Shown here in pieces: positions 25,914 through 37,170 of a DNA stretch of 64,000 nucleotides. The DNA comes from Amia ocellicauda (taxonomy: Eukaryota > Chordata > Actinopteri > Amiiformes > Amiidae), in the NCBI RefSeq assembly GCF_036373705.1, contig NC_089851.1, positions 21,451,970 through 21,515,969 on the forward strand. Reading direction: 5' to 3'. Made by a program: the position numbers and the translations under genes. How positions within the stretch are numbered: position 1 is the first letter of the stretch; every line of letters starts with the position of its first letter. The notes beneath the pieces are model-generated. The model did not search any database and had not been told where the DNA came from. It saw nothing but the letters and a program-made list of their open reading frames with translations.

Positions 25914-28900
25914 TTATTTTGTGGGGAAAAAAGTTGAAAGTTGAAATGTTCTGGCACTACAGGATTGCTGTTGGCTTTCCTTACTGAGGCACTGTTTGTA
26001 GGATTCCTGTCTCTTGTTCTTCTTCAGCTTCTTAATTCTCTCTTGCCGCACAGTCTCACTTTCTAGAGACGAGATTTCCGACAGTCTTTGAATGAAAGAA
26101 GCAGGGGCTCCGTGCACAGGATCAGCGTAGGCATACGCTATGGGATCAGGACAGAAACACAATGCAACTGACCACAAAAGGACCATTACTGCAGGCGTAA
26201 AGATCAAGTAAAGAGAACGGTCATAGATCAAATAAATCAAACAAGTACTTTAAAGACTTTCTAAATTACATAAATCATGAGGAATGATACAACTGCTATG
26301 GGATTTTCTATCAGGCAATCTCTCCGATATGCACATAGGAAAATAAACTAAATAAAAATGATTAAACTCTCAGTCCAGACAAGCTGCTCTTGTGACCTCC
26401 TTCCCTCTAAATGTGGAAGGGCGTAAAGACAGTAACAATAGTCAAGGGAGGAATAAGGGGAGCAATGTTTTATTGCTTACAATATTTGTATTTTAGTTTT
26501 ACAATATAGTTACAAAAATATCTAGTCCACCTAGTAACACAGAATTGATTCTGAAAATTCTACTTACATTTCTGGTTGGCAGCAATTGTAAATAAACTGC
26601 AGGTTCTATTATTGATTCTTGGCCTAAGATAAATACATTACTTCATTATTGAACACACAAATAAGGCAAAGCAACTCTAAAACAGAAAAGTTAGTTTGTA
26701 CCATTTAAAAATACATTTAGGAATACATCAATGCAGAACAGCTGTCCTATAAATTAATAACTGGAATAATTCATCATTATAGTTTTACATAAATAGTATT
26801 TTTGCACATAATTTGACAAAGTGAAATTAAATATATAGGTACACTTTATGGTGACATAATAAAATCAAAATTACATTGTTTTGTACATTTCATGCATTAA
26901 TACACCTTTATAATACCATACTGAGTGAGTGAGTCATACCTGTTTTTGCAGGTATCTATGGACGAGCTTCGCTTTTCATTAACTGATGAGGTAGTATCTG
27001 GTAAGAAAATTGCTGGGATTGAAGGAACATCATATCCTTCATATGAACTGAAACATAAACACATGTATTCACTGGAATTAGAGCAGGATACATTCGAAGG
27101 TTAAAAATGCAGACTCAATATCATTTGGTAATGAAAAAAAACAATCTTCTGTCAAATAAAAGCTTTAAGCAAGGAATCAACTCAATTAAGCAGTTTAGAT
27201 CCCAGTGGCCCTCAATGACTGGACTTGCTCATTCCTGACCTAAACCAAGGCCAAGCTACTTCACTCCTCAACAACGCTCAAGCACAGAACAGCGCTGTGT
27301 GATCCCACAACACCACTGTGCAGCATCGGGCTCATTTAGTTTGGGGCTCATTTCTGTTACAAACTCTTCACATCTGACTAGCAGGTCCAGGGAGACTCAA
27401 CCACCATTTCTGTCTCTTCACTAAACATAATGCATTATGGCAAAAGCAACCTGAAGACAAACCTTTAATTTTGACATTTAAGTTTTCACAAAACTTAACA
27501 GCAAAGTGCTTACCTGAAAGCAAATGGCTTTGAAAGGCCCTGTGAAAAATCCTTGTGTAATGGGAGCCTGTGGATATGGCTGGGCTTCTGATTTTGGAAA
27601 TCCTTGGGAAGTGGAGGAATGGAGAAGTTCCCTTTGGCTAAACACTTTTCTGTGAATATAAGTGTTACTATTGGTATAAAATCCATCCAAATCAATCTCT
27701 TTCAATTCATGCTTATTCAAAAAAGTAGGAACTCATTGGGCCGTTATACACATCATGGCTCAGACCAAATCAAATCCCTTATCTCTCCGGATTCGAATTT
27801 GCCATTCCAAAGCAAGAGCTCTCCGTACTGAGACACATATTGTAAAAGTGAGAGGAAAAGTGGGAAGAAAAATTTGTCCACAGTAAAAAGAAAACACCAG
27901 TGGACAAATCCACACCCAATGTATTGCACCATAAAAAGGGGGGCAGAAACCAGTGAAAAAACAAGCCAAAAATTTGTATTAGTTTCATATTTCTGTGTGC
28001 AAATGTATGTACAGTTGTGTAAATTGTGTCAGAGTGCCACCTACTGGTAAACACCAGAGTTTGCATGGTTAATTAAGAGTCTACCACAATTTAATTCCAT
28101 TTAAATTTTAGAATGTTGTTTTATTTCAGGAATCATTGTGCATTTTCAACAATTGCATGAAACAGCAGATTTAAACCGTTTTTTTTTTTTCTTTCAGAAA
28201 AAAGGTCTCTGAACTAACCAATAAACCATGACTCTTATTATAATAGTAAAGAGGACATTCTGTTGAAAATGATAAGTTAGGACTACATCATGAATGTTAT
28301 TTCTAAAAGCAAACTATGAGCTGAAAATAAATTAAATCTACTGAACAGAAAACAATGGTGGAAAGCGAATCATAAGCAAGGATTTGCAGTCATTCAAACA
28401 GATGCATTTCCTAACATAATGGTCAGTTGTATTTACTACATCAATCCATTCCCTGTAATTAATGCTAATTGTCTCTACATCCTGCACTGCACCATGATTT
28501 CCCATTACAGTCCTAAAACCACATATTATTTGGTTTCCCGTTATAATACAATACTAATATTATTAATAATAACTTGTTCATATCTTGCCCGCTTGGAAGG
28601 ATCGCAATAATAATAGTAATAGGAAATAATAAACAGTAAATCCAAAAAAATACCTTTGAAATCATACTTAGAATCTAATGTGCCATCCCTCCGCTGCTTC
28701 TCAAACAGAAAAAGTTTTTCAGACATCTCTTTGTCAGGACATTTGTGGTCAAAGCCACATCCAGTCAATGTCCGGTCATCTTTCGGTATAAATGATGAAA
28801 AGGTGGACCTGTGATACAAAACAATGCGTTTTTTAATAAAGTAGAGGAAATATCGACATATCAAAACAGAGAGGGCACTGGTCTGATGCATTGTGGGATC

Positions 28901-30193
28901 GTTTCCATCCTGTTGTAATGACGTTACACTGGCCTGTGTCGTGTGCTGACAGAGCGGCCTGGCGTCGCCCAGCAGAAGGTCACCTTACTACCTGCCAGGA
29001 TTTCTGTGCTCTCATCATCATTTAATTACACTGGCTGGAAGAACAGAGCGAACTGAAGGGTCACAACAAATCAAAGCTGCTTAACTGCCTTGGGGATATT
29101 CCTAGTCTTCCTATCTGCTCAAGTGACACAGATGCTCAAAGTGTCTGTACAATAAAGACCTTCTTAATTATGGTGGCAGCAATGTGAGCAGTTTTAAAAT
29201 AAGATCACTGTGTTTTAAAGCCTTGAGTTATAATACATTGTGGCACGTCGCTTTTCATCTGACCCAACACGAATCTGTGCCAATGTTCAGCTGCCCTGTG
29301 CTATACTGCTTTAACAGGACTGATGATGTCAGCAAATACGTGCTGTAACACCTGCTTTTATGATTTATAAATGTGTTTAAATTGCATACTTACCCTTCAA
29401 TGATGCAGGTGGCTTGTGAACCCTTTACACCCTTTGATTCTTAAAATAAAAATAAAAAACGTATAATAATATCCACAGCCTACATATCTCAGATATACCA
29501 AGTCTACTGACATGTTTCATATGGATACTCGGTCTGTCCTGTTTTTACAGCTTGAAACTCTCCTAGTTTGTTCATTTGTCATGTTTGTCTTTCTTAAACT
29601 GAATTCAATCAACATAAATGTAGGCACAGGGTGAATAAAACGACAAACTTATATTGTACTACATTGATCAGCATATGGCCTATACATTTATTTAGAACGA
29701 TTGTTATTTGCATTTATATATTATGAATGTGTCTGCATTTATAGCCTAATAATAATAATTAGACGTAGCAGCAGCATGTGTTTAATTTAGTCCTATTTAT
29801 TGACTTGGTTGTATTTTTACAATATGACAAAAGTTAAAATGGACAGTAATTGTAGAAATGATACATAAATTACACATGATGTATGTATTTATTCAGACTA
29901 ATGCAGATAGTATATATTGTCCAAGTACTATGAAACGATGATGTTATTCTTATTTGCATTAGTCGTATGTAATGTATAATCCGTATGAGACACAGTGACT
30001 GCTCAGCCATGCAGCTCCACTTACGGCCCAGCTGTACATGCTGAGCCCCGAGGTTTCTCCTCCTCACCCCGCCGGCGCCCTTCCCTCGGACGGGTCCCAG
30101 CCCACCGAAGCGCCCCAGCAGCTGCACGGTGGCCGGGCTGCTGTCCCGCACATCGCTGGCTGCGGCGAACATCACTAATTTGGGCAGCGCCAT
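25914..30193 (-). CDS. C8orf89: C8orf89 orthologue, uncharacterised protein (seven coding exons, 297 aa)
   Basis: Coding exons on the minus strand: 30025-30193, 29394-29439, 28654-28808, 27514-27649, 26940-27047, 26568-26623 and 25914-26137. Every border is GT/AG, the phases run 1, 2, 1, 2, 2, 1, and the total is 894 bases, giving 297 residues and a stop. The last exon holds the segment DPVHGAPASFIQRLSEIS, then VRQERIKKLKKNK. That is the part I recognise from C8orf89 (a SDPLTGAPS...LERLSK-type segment). Exon 3 encodes a charged stretch with SFIPKDDRTLTGCGFDHKC. I see no signal peptide, membrane segment or known domain; the C-terminus is basic and probably partly helical. Its place between SBSPON and RPL7 is the C8orf89 position in mammals. 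I chose MALPKLVMF as the start; an in-frame Met lies four codons upstream. Function unknown. Exon 1 lies in a CpG-rich promoter, and the small exons 2 and 6 are the least certain. Confidence 0.82.
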
Positions 30194-30430
30194 CACCGAT
30201 ATCACGGTGGTCCACAGTGCGGTTCAGCAGCCGCCCACTTCAGCCATTGCCGGTGCTTAGTGACACGGACCGGCCTCTGCTGGCGGAGGCTGCGGCGCTC
30301 CTGTGTTACCGGCTCGTTTCCATAGCCGTGGGTGTGTTTGCGCATGTGCGCCCGCAGGCCTCAGCGCCAGCCCGGCGGCAGGAAGTGCGGGAGTAGAGGA
30401 CGACGCAAGCGCAGTCTCACAGATTTCCAC
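30040..30430 (-). promoter_or_regulatory. CpG-island promoter of the C8orf89 orthologue
   Basis: A GC-rich, CpG-rich block in otherwise AT-rich DNA covers coding exon 1 and about 200 bases upstream. It holds an NRF-1-like palindrome TTGCGCATGTGCGC (30338-30351) and an ETS-type GGAAGTG (30381-30387). No TATA box is visible. This is the usual make-up of a broadly active CpG promoter. Confidence 0.6.
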
Positions 30431-30582
30431 TCAGGAGAGCCAAGCGCGTTTCAAGTTTTAAGTTTATATAGTACAATATAATTAATATATACATACGATA
30501 AAGTATTTTCTATAACAGCACGTACAGTTTAATAGGAAGTTAAACATGTTTATGTGAAAATGTTTCAACCCCAATAGTAATA

Positions 30583-31832
30583 CACTGCTCAAAAAAATTA
30601 AGGGAACACGTAATCATCACAGTATAACACCCAGTCAATTAAACTTCAGGGATGTCAGTCTGTCCAGTTAGGAAGCCTAAGCGATTGTGAATCGATGTCA
30701 CCTGTTTTGGTGCAAATGAAAGTGAAACAGGTGCACTGGAGAGGCAACAGCAAGACAACCCCCAACAAGGGAATGGTTTTGCAGGTGGTGGCCACAGACA
30801 ATTGCTCTCTCCTTATCCTTCCTGACTGATTCTTCTCTGGTTTTGCATTTTGCGTGTCCTTGTCACTACTGGTAGCATGAGGCGGTTCAGGTTGCACAGG
30901 TAGTCCAGCTCCTCCAGGATGGCACATCCATATCTGTCGTCGCAGGAAGATTTGCTGTGTCTCCCAAGTACAGTCTCAAGAGCATGGAGGAGATACCAAG
31001 AGACGGGCCGTTACTTGAGGAGGGGCGCCATTGGCACCCCGTTCTCTTCACAGATGAGAGCAGGTTCACACTGAGCACATGTGACAAATGTGAAAGAGTC
31101 TGGAGACGCTGTGGTGAACATCATCCAGCATGACCAGTTTGGCGGTGGGTCTGGGGAGGCATATCCTTGGAGGGTCACACAGACCTCCATGTGCTAGCCA
31201 ACAGTACCCTGACTGCTGTTAGGTACCGGGATGAAATTCTCAGACCCATCGTCAGACCTTTACGCTGGTGCAGGACAATGCCCGGCCTCATGTGGCCAGA
31301 GTGTGTAGGAAATTGCTGGATGACGAAGGCATTGATGCCATTGACTGGCCCTCACGTTTCACAGACCTGAATCCAATTGAGAACCTTTGGGACGTTATGT
31401 ATCAGTGTATCTGACATCGCCAAGTAGCGCCACAGACTGTCCAGGAGCTCACTGATGCCCTGATACAGGTCTCGGAGGAGATCCCCCAGGACACCATCCG
31501 CCGTCTCATCAGGAGCATGCCCAGACATTGTCGGGAATGCATATAGGCACGTGGGGGCCACACACACTACTGAGTCACATAATGAGTTGCTGTGATTAAA
31601 TTCACACAAGTTGGAACAGCCTGTGATTTCAATTGTTTACTTAGATTTTCGGTTTGAGTTTGATCCAGCCCTCAATCGGTTGATGATTTTGGTTTCCAAA
31701 CAAACCAACCGTTGTTACGTCATTTTGTTCTCAACGAATTACACAATGTACAGTAAAGATTTTGATCTTTAATATATTTCATTCTTTGAGATCCGATGTG
31801 TGATTTAAGTGTTCCCTTAATTTTTTTTGAGC
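30583..31832 (+). mobile_element. Degenerate, internally deleted Tc1-like transposon (second family)
   Basis: The left end CACTGCTCAAAAAAATTAAG, followed by GGAACAC, pairs with the right end GTGTTCCCTTAATTTTTTTT, which is followed by GAGC and then stops; the outermost bases of the right terminus are missing. Between them, broken plus-strand frames encode transposase pieces: VVAGRFAVSPS-like, HWHPVLFTDESRF, WGGISWEGHTDLHV-like, QDNARPHVARV, FTDLNPIENLWDV and RGGHTHY. A central piece of the DNA-binding part is absent, because the text jumps from RYLRRG-like sequence straight to HWHPVLF. It cannot encode a working enzyme. Confidence 0.85.
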
Positions 31833-32333
31833 CATTTGACCCATCGTGCTCGTTTGGTCTCCATTAATAACTAAGTGATCCAAGGATCCTATCCAGTCTA
31901 TTTTTAAATGTTCCCAAATGTTCAGCTTCAACCACATTGCTGGGGAGTTTGTTCAGATTGTGACGACTCTCTGTGTGAAGAAGTGTCTCCTGTTTTCTGT
32001 CCTGAATGCCTTGAAGCCCAATTTCCATTTGTGTCCCCGGGTGTGTGTGTCCCTGCTGATCTGGAAAAGCTCCTCTGGTTTGATGTGGTCGATGCCCTTC
32101 ATGATTCTAAAGAGTTGGATCAAGTCCCCACGTAGTCTCCTCTGTTCCAGGGTGAGAAGGTTCAGGTCCTCAGTCTCTCAGTAGGACATTCCCTTCAGAC
32201 CTGGAATAAGTCTGGTTGCTCTCCACTGAACTGCGTCTAGAGCAGCGATATCTTTCATGAAATGTGGAGCCCAGAACTGTACACAGTATCCAGATGAGCT
32301 CTAACTAGTGCACTGTCTGAACATTACTGCCCT
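31833..32333 (-). mobile_element. CR1-like LINE, 3' fragment
   Basis: Read on the minus strand, this encodes the C-terminal tail typical of CR1-type LINE ORF2: [59 protein letters not shown], and then GSLDHLVINGD into the 3' UTR. Stops and a frameshift are present. The 3' terminus abuts the Tc1-like element, which has lost its outer end at the same point. Confidence 0.82.
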
Positions 32334-33404
32334 TGTTTTAAATTCTACACAAAACAGTTTTTATATAGGCTATAGTAAGTTTACACAGCTCTGAAAGGGA
32401 TTTCTTTCTGTGTAGATTGGGTACATGTGGGATCCAAATATATAAAGGACATTCGAATTGGTTAAAATAGACAGGACTAAAAATAGAGCTGGGGCTGATA
32501 TATAGGTAAGTATTTGAAGGTCTATTCTACTACTAATTTTCATTGGTTGGTCTTGTATCAAGAATTTAAGATTATTATCAATTAACATTATGAATAAATA
32601 ATTGTTTTATGGTGACTTAAACATTTTTTTTAAATATAGCAAAGAAATAAACCACCATAATGAACAAAACTTTTTCAAGTTATCCTAAGTCTTCCTAAAT
32701 CAACCTGTCACTGATGCCCTTAATACGTCATACATACAATTTAAATTCCACCAGGTGGTGCTATTGTTTCAAATTAAAATGTGAGTTTTTATTTCCACTT
32801 TCTTGAAGACTGTCAAAATAATTATTAGTCTATTTTAACAATTGAATGCTTTTACTATTTGTCTATTTTACCAGTCAGTACTCAAACTAGTAGATACAGT
32901 TTTATGTTTGTGCATCTATAAAGTTCGTTTTAGTCGCCTACAGTCGACGACGTTTTATTACTTTACTAGAATTTTACTTGTATAATGTAGGTTAGTATGC
33001 ATCAGCAATAGTATGTACAACTGTGTAGGTTAGTAGCTGTATAACAGGCATGTTCACGTTAATGATAGTATGTCAGATAGTATAACTATATGTAAATATT
33101 ATTATAATTGATCCTAAAATGGAAATAGCCCCAAGAGTAAGCTTGTTTTTACATCTTAAATCCTCTGCAATATGCATCTACAAGGTAAAAGGCAGCTTAA
33201 AAGTGTCATAAGGGAATAAGAAATATCCTGTGGGAACATGGGTCAAATATGAGGCTGAGACAGTTTTCTCCCCTACAAGAAAACTGGTACCCCATATATT
33301 AATTTTAATTCACATTACCACCAGTAGTAAATGAGAAATCAAACATGTGGTTTGAGGACTGCAATGGGAAATCATTGTTAAGCACAGCAATGCTATATCT
33401 ATAC
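32334..33404. other. Intergenic, nothing recognised
   Basis: AT-rich sequence with no convincing open frame or repeat on either strand. Confidence 0.5.
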
Positions 33405-33445
33405 ATAAGAAAGTTTACAAATGAGAGGTGGCCATTCGACCCATG
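33405..33445 (-). mobile_element. CR1-like LINE 3' tail remnant
   Basis: GTTTACAAATGAGAGGTGGC and the following CATTCGACCC are the reverse complement of the CR1-type 3' end, also seen at 59108 and 31833. The remnant is cut off at a TA repeat that flanks the DD36E element. Confidence 0.6.
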
Positions 33446-33461
33446 TGTGTATATATATATA

Positions 33462-34682
33462 CACTCACCTAAAGGATTATTAGGAACACCATACTAATAC
33501 TGTGTTTGACCCCCTTTCGCCTTCAGAACTGCCTTCATTCTACGTGGCATTGATTCAACAAGGTGCTGAAAGCATTCTTTAGAAATGTTGGCCCATATTG
33601 ATAGGAGAGCATCTTGCAGTTGATGGAGATTTGTGGGATGCACATCCAGGGCACGAAGCTCCCGTTCCACCACATCCCAAAGATGCTCTATTGGGTCGAG
33701 ATCTGGTGACTGTGGGGGCCACTTTAGTACAGTGAAATCATTGTCATGTTCAAGAAACCAATTTGAAATGATTCGACCTTTGTGACATGGTGCATTATCC
33801 TGCTGGAAGTAGCCATCAGAGGATGGGTACATGGTGGTCATAAAGGGATGGACATGGTCAGAAACAATGCTCAGGTAGGCCGTGGCATTTAAACGATGCC
33901 CAATTGGCACTAAGGGGCCTAAAGTGTGCCAAGAAAACATCCCCCACACCATTACACCACCACCACCAGCCTGCACAGTGGTAACAAGGCATGATGGATC
34001 CATGTTCTCATTCTGTTTACGCCAAATTCTGACTCTACCATCTGAATGTCTCAACAGAAATCGAGACTCATCAGACCAGGCAACATTTTTCCAGTCTTCA
34101 ACTGTCCAATTTTTGTGAGCTTGTGCAAATTGTAGCCTCTTTTTCCTATTTGTAGTGGAGATGAGTGGTACCCGGTGGGGTCTTCTGCTGTTGTAGCCCA
34201 TCCGCCTCAAGGTTGTACGTGTTGTGGCTTCACAAATGCTTTGCTGCATACCTCGGTTGTAACGAGTGGTTATTTCAGTCAAAGTTGCTCTTCTATCAGC
34301 TTGAATCAGTCGGCCCATTCTCCTCTGACCTCTAGCATCAACAAGGCATTTTCGCCCACAGGACTGCCGCATACTGGATGTTTTTCCCTTTTCACACCAT
34401 TCTTTGTAAACCCTAGAAATGGTTGTGCGTGAAAATCCCAGTAACTGAGCAGATTGTGAAATACTCAGACCGGCCCGTCTGGCACCAACAACCATGCCAC
34501 GCTCAAAATTGCTTAAATCACCTTTCTTTCCCATTCAGACATTCAGTTTGGAGTTCAGGAGATTGTCTTGACCAGGACCACACCCCTAAATGCATTGAAG
34601 CAACTGCCATGTGATTGGTTGGTTAGATAATTGCATTAATGAGAAATTGAACAGGTGTTCCTAATAATTCTTTAGGTGAGTG
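33462..34682 (-). mobile_element. Intact Tc1/mariner DD36E transposon, copy 2 (1221 bp)
   Basis: Full-length element with about 29-bp terminal inverted repeats starting CACTCACCTAAAGGATTATT. The opposite end has one mismatch (AATTCTTTAGG for AATCCTTTAGG). TA dinucleotides (33460-33461 and 34683-34684) flank it as the target duplication, inside short TA repeats. It encodes an uninterrupted transposase and is nearly identical to copies 1 and 3, which suggests recent movement. It has the structure of an autonomous element. Confidence 0.95.
33494..34534 (-). CDS. Tc1/mariner transposase, DD36E type, intact
   Basis: 346 residues, the usual length for Tc1-type transposases. The N-terminal half is a paired-like double helix-turn-helix: first motif about residues 24-46 (SISQSAQLLGFSRTTISRVY), second about 83-114. 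The catalytic core has Asp155 (WSDESRF), Asp246 (FQQDNAPCH) and Glu283 (DPIEHLWD). Thirty-six residues separate the second Asp and the Glu, so this is DD36E rather than the common Tc1 DD34E. The protein ends KGGQTQY. It catalyses cut-and-paste movement at TA sites. No stop or frameshift is present. DD36E Tc1/mariner elements are known as the Incomer family, and this assignment rests on the spacing I counted. Against copies 1 and 3 it has Asp for Asn in SPDLDP and HDNDF for HDNEF, near but not at the catalytic residues. Confidence 0.95.
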   Translation of the reverse strand: MGKKGDLSNFERGMVVGARRAGLSISQSAQLLGFSRTTISRVYKEWCEKGKTSSMRQSCGRKCLVDARGQRRMGRLIQADRRATLTEITTRYNRGMQQSICEATTRTTLRRMGYNSRRPHRVPLISTTNRKKRLQFAQAHKNWTVEDWKNVAWSDESRFLLRHSDGRVRIWRKQNENMDPSCLVTTVQAGGGGVMVWGMFSWHTLGPLVPIGHRLNATAYLSIVSDHVHPFMTTMYPSSDGYFQQDNAPCHKGRIISNWFLEHDNDFTVLKWPPQSPDLDPIEHLWDVVERELRALDVHPTNLHQLQDALLSIWANISKECFQHLVESMPRRMKAVLKAKGGQTQY

Positions 34683-34699
34683 TATATATATATCTGCAT

Positions 34700-34755
34700 C
34701 AAGAAGAGAGAAAAAAAAGAATGGATCCAAGAACAAAAAACATGATATAATGCAA
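34700..34755 (+). mobile_element. Short RTE-like LINE remnant
   Basis: AATGGATCCAAGAACAAAAA with the preceding AGAAGAGA matches the RTE tail at 24511-24550. It is too short to assign on its own. Confidence 0.4.
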
Positions 34756-34760
34756 CTGCT

Positions 34761-34874
34761 AAGTTTACAGCAGACCTCTTTTCTACTTTTAAAAATATAA
34801 CCATTTATATAAAACATTGAAAACAGCAGGCAATCCCTGACAGAGTGGGATACACTTACCCAGGCTTTTCTGAA
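34761..34874 (-). pseudogene. Displaced 114-bp copy of the RPL7 exon 5/intron 5 junction
   Basis: Matches 38739-38852 over its whole length with two mismatches. The source segment is the last 15 bases of RPL7 coding exon 5, the GTAAGTG splice donor, and about 99 bases of the following intron. The copy keeps the same strand. Because it contains intron sequence it is not a processed pseudogene. It sits between an RTE scrap and the truncated 5' end of the L2 LINE. Confidence 0.9.
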
Positions 34875-34909
34875 AATTCTGAAATGGATCATATTCAAGT
34901 TGTACAAAT

Positions 34910-36395
34910 AGGCCTCCCTCTCCTCAGTCCTCATCCTCCTTGATCTCTCCACAGCATTTGACACCGTCGATCACTCCATCCTCCTCTCCTGTCTCGCTGA
35001 CCTTGGAATGTCTGGAACTGCTCTCATCTGGTTCTCCTCCTACCTCAGCGACTGGTCCTACCAAGTGACATGGCGAGGCTCCTCATCCACCCCCCAACCT
35101 CTACTCACAGGCGTTCCCCAAGGCTCCGTCCTGGGCCCCCTCCTCTTCTCTCTCTACACTCGCTCCCTGGGCCCCCTCATCGCATCCCATGGCTTCTCCT
35201 ACAACTTTTACGCTGATGATACCCAGATCTTCCTGTCTATTCCCTCTTCTGACCCTCTCATACCCTCTCGCATCTCTTCCTGCTTGTCTGCTATTTCCAC
35301 CTGGATGCACTCGCACCACCTCAAGCTCAACCTCTCCCGATCAGATCTCCTGTTTTTCCCCCACTCTTCCTCACCTTCTGCTGATCTCTCCATCTCGATC
35401 CCCTTGGAATCCACCACACTCTCTCCTTCTTCTTCAGCTAAAAATCTAGGAGTCACCCTCGATCTTGCGCTCTCCTACACCCAGCACATCACCACGCTGA
35501 CACGTACCTGTAGATTCTTCCTGAGCAACATACACTGAATCCGCCCCTTCCTCACCGACTACTCAACTCAGCTACTCATCCAGTCACTGGTCCTCTCCCG
35601 CCTGGACTACTGCAACTCCCTCCTGGCCGGCCTACCTGCAACTACTACCCGCCGCTCCAGCTCATCCAGAACTCTGCGGCTCGTCTGATATTCTCTCTGC
35701 CCCAATTCGCACACGCTACTCCGCTGCTCCACTCCCTCCATTGGCTCCCGATACCGGCTCACATTCAGTTCAAGACACTGACCCTCACCTACCGCTGTCT
35801 CGACCACACCGCACCAAGCTACCTTCAGTCACTCATCTCTCCATACATCCCCTCCAGACCACTGCGCTCCTCCAGTACCAGAAGACTAACTCTGCCTCCT
35901 CTCCACTGCCCTTTCTCCAGAGCCCTTCATTCTCATACCCGGCCCCTAAGTGGTGGTACGACCTGCCCACCGAAGTCAAAACAGCAGAATCCTTGACCTC
36001 ATTCCGGCGCTTACTCAAGACACATATTTTCAAAAAATAATTGGAATATTATTCCTTTTACTCTCCTGTAAGATAGCACTTTATAACATTCTATAATGCT
36101 TCTTGCATTACTAATACTTATTTGTATTTTTTGCCCCCTCTTGCTCCCTTTCCCACAGCCCTTGACTGTGACCCAACATCTTGACAGCACTTAGCTTTTA
36201 CTTTCCAGGATGTATGACCTCACTTCTTGTATTTACTTGTGTAAATTGGAAATGGTTAAATGTATTATGTAAACTATAATGTAAACTTGAATTTGTAATG
36301 TTTGATGCCTTGTACTTAACTGTATTCTTGCACTTTGTATTGTACTTAATTTTGTAAGTCACCCTGGATAAGGGCATCTGCCAAGAAATAAAAAT
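34910..36395 (+). mobile_element. 5'-truncated L2-clade LINE with decayed reverse transcriptase
   Basis: Begins inside the reverse transcriptase at [15 protein letters not shown] and continues with [20 protein letters not shown] and the catalytic FYADDTQ (about 35208). The C-terminal L2 features follow after a stop at about 35536 and frameshifts: [25 protein letters not shown], LHWLPI, SYPAPKWWYDLPTEV and FRRLLKTHIFKK. The 3' end carries the L2-type tail CCTGGATAAGGGCATCTGCC and an A-rich end. Only about 1.5 kb of a full element remains. It is not functional. Confidence 0.9.
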
Positions 36396-37119
36396 AAGAA
36401 ACATGTAGAGAATTAGTTTTCATGGTGCCTGTTTTTTTAATCAAGACCTTGGCAAGATCCGAATCCACAAAGAAGGTTAATTAAGGTGAAACTCTCCAAA
36501 ACTTCACACGCAACAATTGAAGTGATTAAGACTTTGGACTGGGAAGAAAAAAGCACTGAAGATTAACTGGAATCTTGAACCAGTGCTCGACAAAATCGAC
36601 TGATAAGTATAGTTGAGTATGAACGAATATTAAACATTCAAATAACGTTTTAAATGAAGTGAATAACTTCAACTACCACCATGAGATTTTTTTAGTAGCC
36701 AGCAGGGTCTGTCTTACTTTATAGTCGTTTGAAAAATAAAATGGTTGCCTATAACTTAACAGAAGTTGAATACATTTTCAAATTATTTTTCAAAATATCA
36801 TAAGGCACTGCACAGTTCTGAAAACCCTGAAAAACTATTTGATTTGTAAATCCTACAGCTTAAGTGTTATCTGCAGCATGCCCAATGTTTTGGGTAATCA
36901 CCAAATTTGGCTTAATTGGGGGACCATAAGGACAATGTTAGCAGGACCATTGAGGATGAAAGGATCAAACAAGTTTTCACTTTTTTGTAAATATCTTTAT
37001 TTTACTGAACAAGGGAAAATGTTCTGTGAAATGCCTGTAAAAAGAAAAAAAAGAAACATTAGAAACTTGTGTAAATAGGTTTCAATTTGTGCAACACCAG
37101 ATCCAATGTAATAAAACAA

Positions 37120-37170
37120 GCATGATGGGTGGAATAGCCTCCTCTCGTTTTTAAACTTTGTTCTTAAATC
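37120..37170 (+). mobile_element. CR1-like LINE 3' tail remnant
   Basis: GCATGATGGGTGGAATAGCC, then TCCTCTCGTTTTTAAAC, is the CR1-type 3' end in sense orientation, diverged. Confidence 0.5.

Noticed and set aside
26240..26940. Direct splice of C8orf89 exon 5 (26940-27047) to the last exon
   Set aside because: The phases do not match; including the 56-bp exon at 26568-26623 restores the frame and has proper splice sites.
29995..30396. 133-residue plus-strand open frame over the CpG island
   Set aside because: It is the antisense of C8orf89 exon 1 and its promoter; the GC-rich sequence lacks stops by composition, and the Pro/Arg/Ala-rich product resembles nothing.
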